Of a stretch of 64,000 nucleotides of DNA, positions 22,901-31,900 are shown one piece after another. Position 1 is the first letter of the stretch, and every line of letters begins with the position of its first letter. Source of the DNA: Arion vulgaris. Its lineage: Eukaryota; Mollusca; Gastropoda; Stylommatophora; Arionidae. The stretch lies in NCBI GenBank assembly GCA_020796225.1, contig CM036755.1:79059772-79123771 (forward strand). Direction: 5' to 3'. A model generated the notes under the pieces. It made no database searches. It was not told where the DNA came from and worked only from the letters and a program-made list of their open reading frames with translations. Both the position numbers and the translations under genes were made by a program.

Positions 22901-25900
22901 AAAGAGAAATCTCGAGCCATCAAGACACAGAAAGAGAAATCTCCAGCCATCAAGACACAGAAAGAGAAATCTCGAGCCATCAAGACACAGAAAGAGAAAT
23001 CTCGAGCCATCAAAACACAGAAAGAGAAATCTCGAGCCATCAAGACACAGAAAGAGAAATCTCGAGCCATCAAGACACAGAAAGAGAAATCTCGAGCCAT
23101 CAAGACACAGAAAGAGAAATCTCGAGCCATCAAGACACAGAAAGAGAAATCTCCAGCCATCAAGACACAGAAAGAGAAATCTCGAGCCATCAAGACACAG
23201 AAAGAGATGACAGATTTTCATCCAAATGAAAGACAAAGTCTGTACGTTTGGACTCGAGCAAGGTTTGAAGGAGATGCCAGAAGATGGGAATCTCTGTGGC
23301 TAAGTAGTTAAGCCCTTTGCCTTGTGAGTCGGGGGCGTGGGTTCGAGTCCAGACCGCGCCATTCTGTTCACGAGTACAGTTTTTTCTAGAGATCCATAGG
23401 ATTGTTGCTGGAGCTACGGAGTTCGTGCTTTGTGCAATACTCTCAGCAGGAGACCGAGCGGTATGGGGTAAAACCCAGTGCAATGAAGTCAATCCTTCGG
23501 CTTTGAAATCCTTTTTAAATCCTTTTTAAATCCTTTTTAAAGTCAGAAGATGTAAAGGAATACACACCTAATCATCACCTGCCTTAGGATCCCTCCTTCC
23601 AGATTTTTACACCACTCTTTGTGATTACTATGTGATCGAGCCTAAGAGCGATTGTATTTTGTGCCAGTTATGCGCCTATGAGTGCCTAGGCGAGCACGTA
23701 TGATTTCTTGCTACGTTTTTTTTTAACTAGGGTAGCTTTTTCTAGAACTATGGGACGGATGGGCTTGCCACTTGGACGTCATCTTACTCGACTAGGATGA
23801 TAGGCGTCCGAAAATAACATCCTTCGCCAATGTTTGGGTTTGTACCAGTCAAATCTCTACATCAGGGGCGGCTCGTCATTGAGGGCCAGTGCGGCCGGGC
23901 TCCACCAATAATCGAAAGGGATAATAACTTCCCGGAATAGACACATAATAGCAAATACCCCAAAAAATCATGATTTTCCGAAAATCTGTGCCTGGCCCCA
24001 CCAAGAAAACTGACCACGAGCCACCACTGCTCTACATTCTACATTATCGGCCTTACTTTTCTATTTACGTAGTTTATTCCTGAATAGGAGTATTCTCAGA
24101 CGTTTCGGGGCGCGCGTCGGCACTTGGGAATTTGCAATGTCTACTCTGCATTTTCCCTGTCCCCGGGAAACACTAGACTTGGGCTGCACACCCCCAGTTC
24201 TTCCGGGAGTGTTAGTCACTACCCACTTAGCCAGACAGGATCCTCGGTCTGTTTCCAGGGTCACCACGTGGAGGTGGGGTATGGTCTAGATTAGTGCCAG
24301 CTCACTAAACCTGTCACGACGTTGTCCCTGTGACTGCGCCTTTGACCCCAGGAGTTTATCTAAATTATTTATTCAATTTTATACTTTAGATTCTGGTACT
24401 ATTTTGTCGATACTGTATTCTCTATAAACATATTTAAATCGATACATCGATACTGTTCTAGCACTAGGTTACACTGCTCTATAATATTTACTTTCTTTTA
24501 TTGACCGTCTCCAACAGTCAACAGTCCTGTTGTCATTCCATGTTGAACCCACTTGTTCAATGCAGTTTTATTGTCTACCTCATTCCCTTCCACTGCTCTC
24601 TGCTTAGACACAACTAATAGATCGATATTTATGTACGTCATTGCTTAGATTCGATTTTGTCTTGTCATTGTTGAGCAGTTGTTAATCCGCTTTGTGGTCG
24701 CCCATTGATTATTCTATCTAGACCATGGGTTCCCAAAGTGGGCGTACCGCCCCCATTGGATGCTGAAGCCTTCCAGGGAGGGGGAGGCAAAGTGGGTTCA
24801 GAAGCATTTGGGGGTGGGATGGGGGGGAGGAAGTTTTTTTTCCGTGATTTTGCGATTGAAAAAATCTTTAAAAATTTGAATTCTGTATTTTAATTCATCT
24901 TATGCCCATCTTACACGATCCATTTTTTCATCAATTTTCTATTTCATGTATATAATCATTTGAAAATTGACCATGTATGACAGAAATATATACCAATTTT
25001 CTATGTCAGCGTGAAAATAGAGCATGCATATATATATATATAGAGGGTGGGTGTGTGTGGGGGGTGTTGGCAAACTGTTATATTGGAGATGGGTGGGGTA
25101 AGACGTTACAAAGTTTATGTCGGGCACAGTGGGTGGTAGGCCGAAAACGTTTGGGAATCTATGTTCTAGACTTTACATTTCAATGCAGTCGTTTACAAAT
25201 TTATGTGGCTATTGGTTACATAACTGTCGTTGCATTACTTCGCGCAGACCCATAGGTGCTCAGTCACCCCTAACAGATATTAAAGGGTTTTGTTATGTAA
25301 TGCGATTGACGTCATGACACTTTCGGTATTTCGATGAGTGCTCTGTCCTCCGCTGCAGCAGCCATCTCAAAGTTAACTTGCTGACCGTACCCACGAGAAG
25401 TGTATTAATATATCTTCTCTCTACCACGAAGACGACACTGTCTGGCATGTCAAACTTATCTCTTAATTCTTACACTGGCTTCAGTATCTGAGACTCGTAC
25501 ATATCACATAAGTGAGAGCTTACCACATTGATGACACTGGCTCATCAACAGATATCGAAGGATAGGCATACTGATGGATCATGAGGGTCACTGGTTAAAC
25601 ACACGTCTCTCTCTGACACTGTATCCAAATCTACTTGTAAAACGTGTCATTCCAAACTCCTTAAATCGCTAAATTGATTCAACACCAATTTTAGTGTCCT
25701 CGTTCAATAGTAGGTCGCCAATAGACCGAAGAACATACCCATATTCATCCTAAACTACTCAAACAATCCATTTTTTCAATGCAAGACTGTCCGCTTTCTC
25801 TTTGCCGCGAACACCCGCGTGACTAGGACAGTAGATCACATGAGTCTCTGGAGGTTGGGAACCTCTATAGATGACATCCACTCATACCACAACCTGCAAG

Positions 25901-28900
25901 TCTGGATATTCCGAAACATCGACTGAGAGTCATGCTGAAGGGTCAAACAAACATGGTCCAAATACACATAGAAGTCCCAGGAATAACCTAAAAATAAACA
26001 ACAACAAAAAAAACCCCAAAAGGAGACAGAGCAAACAGCCAAGTCACTCCTAATGCTATAAGAGTCAGAAACAACAACGGTACTAGTAAACGGAGTACCA
26101 GAGAGTCAATGAAAGACAACAATATCCGTCTCAACCTCCATTCACATACTGGAAGTAGTTGTCCTGTTGCTCTGCAACAACCCTACCATGTGCGCTAAAG
26201 TCGGAGTAGACCCGCCTGACGAGTATGGCGAGGGACGCTTATAATAAGGGTAGCATACTTTTACGCAAAAATCAGTCAGATGCTCCAGTACCAGGCGCCC
26301 TGACAAATATCAGTCAGATGATCCAGTACCAGGCGCCCTGACTACGCCTGAATTCATAGCGGGTGAACGCAAGAACAATAAGAAGAAGAAACGTTTAACG
26401 ACGAGAGTGGGCAACCAATTGCCTCATCTACCTGTGAAAGATAATAGACGAGAGTGGGCAACCAATTGCCTCATCCACCTGTGAAAGACAATAGACGAGA
26501 GTGGGAAACCAATTGCCTCATCCACCTGTGAAAGACAATAGACGAGAGTGGGCAACCAATTGCCTCATCTACCTGTGAAAGATAATAGACGAGAGTGGGC
26601 AACCAATTGCCTCATCTACCTGTGAAAGACAATAGACGAGAGTGGGCAACCAATTGCCTCATCTACCTGTGAAATACAATAGACGAGAGTGGGCAACCAA
26701 TTGCCTCATCCACCTGTGAAAGACAATAGACGAGAGTGGGCAACCAATTGCCTCATCTACCTGTGAAAGACAATAGACGAGAGTGGGCAACCAATTGCCT
26801 CATCCACCTGTGAAAGATAATAGACGAGAGTGGGCAACCAATTGCCTCATCTACCTGTGAAAGACAATAGACGAGAGTGGGCAACCAATTGCCTCATCCA
26901 CCTGTGAAAGATAATAGACGAGAGTGGGCAACCAATTGCCTCATCTACCTGTGAAAGACAATAGACGAGAGTGGGCAACCAATTGCCTCATCCACCTGTG
27001 AAAGATAATAGACGAGAGTGGGCAACCAATTGCCTCATCCACCTGTGAAAGACAATAGACAATAATGTTAAGAAAGACAGATTTACCGTCATAGACTGAA
27101 ATTTCCTCCATACAAGCATCCTTCTGGGAGCTCCTCTCCAAGAATACATCATCGAACTCTAGACGAACTACGTATTCCTTCCTGTAGGCAGAGATCAACC
27201 ATCGACAAATTGCAGGATCAGGTGGACTGTGGAAGTATACAAGAGTTCTTAAAGAGAACAATACTTTCAGCAAATTAGTACTTCATATTCTTCGTTTTCT
27301 TTTTCTCTTACCCCTCTACCCTTTTCATGAAGCACAAGACACCATCAGTGATAGATTACAGACTCGGAATTCTTACCATATCAAGATCACAATGTCAGTG
27401 CTAGATTACAGACTCGGAATTCTTACCATATCAAGATCACAATGTCAGTGCTAGATTACAGACTCGGAATTCTTACCATATCAAGATCACAATGTCAGTG
27501 ATAGATTACAGACTCGGAATTCTTACCATATCAAGATCACAATGTCAGTGATAGATTACAGACTCGGAATTCTTACCATATCAAGATCACAATGTCAGTG
27601 ATAGATTACAGACTCGGAATTCTTACCATATCAAGATCACAATGTCAGTGATAGATTACAGACTCGGAATTCTTACCATATCAAGATCACAATGTCAGTG
27701 ATAGATTACAGACTCGGAATTCTTACCATATCAAGATCACAATGTCAGTGATAGATTACAGACTCGGAATTCTTACCATATCAAAGATCACAATGTGAAC
27801 GACTCGAATGGGTACAGAATGAAGGTACGCGTATAGTCCTGGGCTGCACTAGAGATACCCCCATTGTGAAAATTAGATATATGCTTGGCCTTCTGTCACT
27901 ACGCTCCGGTCATGCAATCGCCCAAACCAAGGCATATATGCGGGTTACTGCGGATAAGAGACATTCACTACACAAGAACACTAATGATGTTAATGGCACG
28001 AGAATCAAGCGTGGCATGTCGTGGATGGCCCAGGCTGAGAGAACAATTGAGCAGGGAACTACGGTTGTGACCCTACCAAAATTGGAAGAATGGATCCCAA
28101 CAGATGGTAGCATGATCAACTATCTCAACGTTATCATTACTCTTGGAAGAGAATGTAGAGATTGGGGCAACATGAAGGCTGATCTCGCAGTTAAGCAGCT
28201 GATGGAAGATAATGCAAGGGATGATGATGTTGTTGTATGTACCGATGGGTCGATTCAACGTAGTTAGAAGTCCGGCTGGGGTTTCTTGGCTAATGCGCAT
28301 GGTAGGGTTGTTGTAGAGCGAAGTGGGGCATACAGGACAACTACTTCTAGTATGATTATGAAGGTTGAGGCCGTTACTGCTGCTTTCCATTGGATCTCTG
28401 GGACTTCATTTACTGGGGCAGTTGTTGTATCTGACTCTCAGTCGATGCTTCAGAAGATCCAGAAGGGCAGGTTTCGGTATGAGTGAATGTCGTCTATAGA
28501 AGTTTCTAACCTCCAGCGGTCTACGTGGATATACTGTCCTGGGCATGTGGGTGTTTACGGTAATGAGAGAGCGGACAGGCTTGCATCAACAGCATCGATT
28601 GTTGGAGAGTTGAAGATGGATAAGGGGATATTCTTCGGTCTCTTCGCGACTGTCTGTTGGATGAGAACACTAAAATAGATCTTGAATCGATCAAGCGATT
28701 TAGACTGTTTGGAGTTACCCGTTGTTCAAGTCGAACTGGATGCCTGAGAGGCAGAGTGAGAGGTGCGTTTAATCAACAAGCCACATGAACCATCAGTATG
28801 CATACTTTTCGATATCTGTTGGGGAGACTGAGCACCTATGGGTCTGCCCGGAGTGCAATGACGTCAGTTTAGTAACCAATAACCAATCGTTTCCCAAACT

Positions 28901-31900
28901 GGTGTTCACGGTGAACCGGTGCTATAGAGAACATATGACGTCAATTAGGCACAAAAACAAAATTAGTTATTGGTTACTGACCTCATTGCACTCCGGGCAG
29001 ACCCATAGGTACTCGATCTCCCCCAACATGTATTGAAGAGTATACCTACCGATGGTTCCCATGGCTCGCTGATTAAACACACTCCTCACTCTGCCCCTCA
29101 GGCACCAAATTATACTTGTACAACGGATAAATCCAAACTGCTTAAATCGCTGGATCGATTCAACATCGATTTTTGTGTGTGGCCTTTGGTTAATATCAAA
29201 GTGTAATGTCCACCAAAGGATGGGAGCTTTCATTAAGCACCAAATGGCAATATAAAACCCATTAAACAAACACCGAGTGCTCGCATTCGAAATATTGACA
29301 ACGCTCGGAGTATTGCACGTTTAATCGTACTGGGTCCACCCACTGTGGCACTTCCGGTTAGGGCCTCCACCCCCACCACCCAAAAACCCACGAAAAAACC
29401 ACACATCTATTTTAGTGTCTTCTTCCAACATGCAGTCTGAAAGGACCGAAGAATATCCCTCTTAACCATCTTCAACAAAATTAAAACCTCTGATTTCAAG
29501 AATTTGTTCTAGCTAGACAAGCTCTAGATGATGCTGACTACGATGCTTTGAATAAGATATGACAACTACTACTGCCTTGTAGTTAGATTGGGAACAATCA
29601 AAGGTTAGTGGAGCAAGCCGTACACAAAACTGGACGGAGGCAAACCAAGTAGTCCAAAAAAGACAGATAACCTGGGCAGATGACGCTCAACAACCCGGGA
29701 AGGTAGGTTGTCTAAGGGTCGCTACCCTAAAAGAAAATAGCAATCTGCTGCCTTGCAATTCGGCTGGGGGCAGCAAAGGCTGAGGAGCGAGACCCAGTAA
29801 ACGCTGGCTGAAATCTGACACTTCGTCGAAGGATAAGCACCAGAGCTCCAAATGGCGCTGAATGATGTGACGTAAAAATACGTTCCTGGCAAAGGTTGTT
29901 TATACATCACAATAAGAATGATCAAAATGGCCAAAAGAACGATCGCGAGAGAGAGAGAGAGAGATAGAGAGATATGACAATAACAGAGGCATCCATGATG
30001 GATAAATGCTAGTTCTTACCTATAAACAGACTCTGGAAATCGGATCTCGTATGCTCCATCGTAGGCAGTCTCTGTAATGGGGGAGGTAATCTCACACATT
30101 GCAGTCACACCTGGAGAAGCAGTGTAGATATGTGTCTTATTCCTGTATCTGTCTGACTGGCTGTCTTTCTATCTGTCTTCTCGGTCTGTCTGCCTGTCTT
30201 ACTGTCTCTCTTTCTATCCGTCTGTCCGTTTGTTTTAGTGCCTGACTGTCTGTCTATCTGTTTGTCTGTCTATATGTGTAGCTATCTGTCTGGCTGCATA
30301 TCTGTCTATCTATATCTAATTTATCTCTCTGTCTAATTTATCAATGAATAAAATGACAAGTACAAAAACTAGGTGAAAAATACAAAAATGACACAGGGAA
30401 AAAAAGGCAAAGAAGGCATAAGTCAAACAACTCTCTGCTGGTATCAACAAACGGAAGAGACACCGGAGGATGTTCTACATGAATGATGAACTGAGAAGCA
30501 ACATTTAGCCACAACCAGTCGATCTGAAAACTAAGCTTTGGGAAAACCTGAAGGACCTGAAGTGGACTGCCCAGTGTATGGTCAACCAGAGCCAAATACC
30601 AACTTATGGTCCTGCGAACTCAGGTAAGAATTATGTGAAATTAGACCACAACTACATCACTTAACCACGCATTTCTGTATTGTTGTATATAGACGAATTC
30701 ATGTTAACATCAACACAAAATACTAAATCGAAGTTATATTATGCAACAAGTTAAGTTTAACAATAAGGAATATCAATATTATGAATATTTTTCATCAATA
30801 ATTAACCAAAGACTCACAGAACTGAGTAAAATTGCAAAAAAGCTTGCAGTGTTCTATTAAACATCTCTAAATTCCAGCCCAACGATCTGATATAGATTAG
30901 AGGTTTTTCCGTCAGTTGTTAGACCTAGTTTTTTACAGTTGGCTGTGGGTCAACAGTGTATTAAGCACATGACCAGAGATCGTCAATAAAGAAAACCAAA
31001 TCATTCAAATATTACATAACTATATAACATTTATAAAGATAAAACATTTCCCCTCTCGCTCGCTTTGAACTCAGACGTAACCATAACTCGTAATTTGGAA
31101 TGTCTACTGATATTTGCGTGAAGGCTTATTACTAGCGTCCACTCGCGATTCAGGCGAGTCTTACTCCGACTTCAGATGTGCTTGTAATTTAAATCCATAT
31201 GTAAAGGATCATGATCTTCTATAGTCCAATCTGCACAAGAATGCACACGCGTTTTGTGTGTGTGGCCAAGCTGGTCTCAAACCTCGGAATTTCAAACGGC
31301 ACTCCCGTCACTAGTGCAGAACGTTATCGACTTTGCTATCGCCGACTTCACCAAATATTAAAACAACTTACTTCTTTCTTTTCTTCAATCCTGTTTTGCC
31401 TGACAACGTCAGTCTAGGAAATGATTTCTAGAACGAGCCTCTGTGTGCGCTTCATAAACAGTGTCTTTCGTCGCCCCTCTTATCTCTGAGGTCTTCCTTT
31501 TGCATGCCCGGCCTTTTGCTTTGTATCCATTTTATCGTAGCAACATTGCTCTTTGAGGTTCACTGTCTGTTGGTAATCTGCTTATGTATGGATGTCTGAG
31601 GGGCAGAGTGAGAGGTGTATTTAATCAGTGAACCACGGGAACCATCAGTATGCATACTCTTCGATATCTGTTGGGGAAGACTGAGCGCCTATGGGTCTGC
31701 CCGGGGTGCAATGACGTTAGTTTAGTAACCAATAACTAATCTGCTTATGTGGCCGAACCATTTAATTTGTTGTTTCTTGATAAAGTTCAGTACTGATGTT
31801 GTACCCAATTTTTTCCTGATGTCTTCATTTTGAAACCTGTCTCTTATGGACACTCCCAGAATTCTGCGTAGACACTTCCATCTCTGTCGTGACTAGTTTT

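Noticed and set aside
22506..23311. Several basic repeat proteins of 230-266 codons
   Set aside because: They arise from the 30-bp array, which is open in at least four frames at once.
23284..23360. tRNA gene
   Set aside because: A and B boxes are present, but the sequence continues into a repeated SINE body and lacks a complete cloverleaf with paired acceptor stem; the same applies at 4905, 8060, 21560 and 17020-17100.
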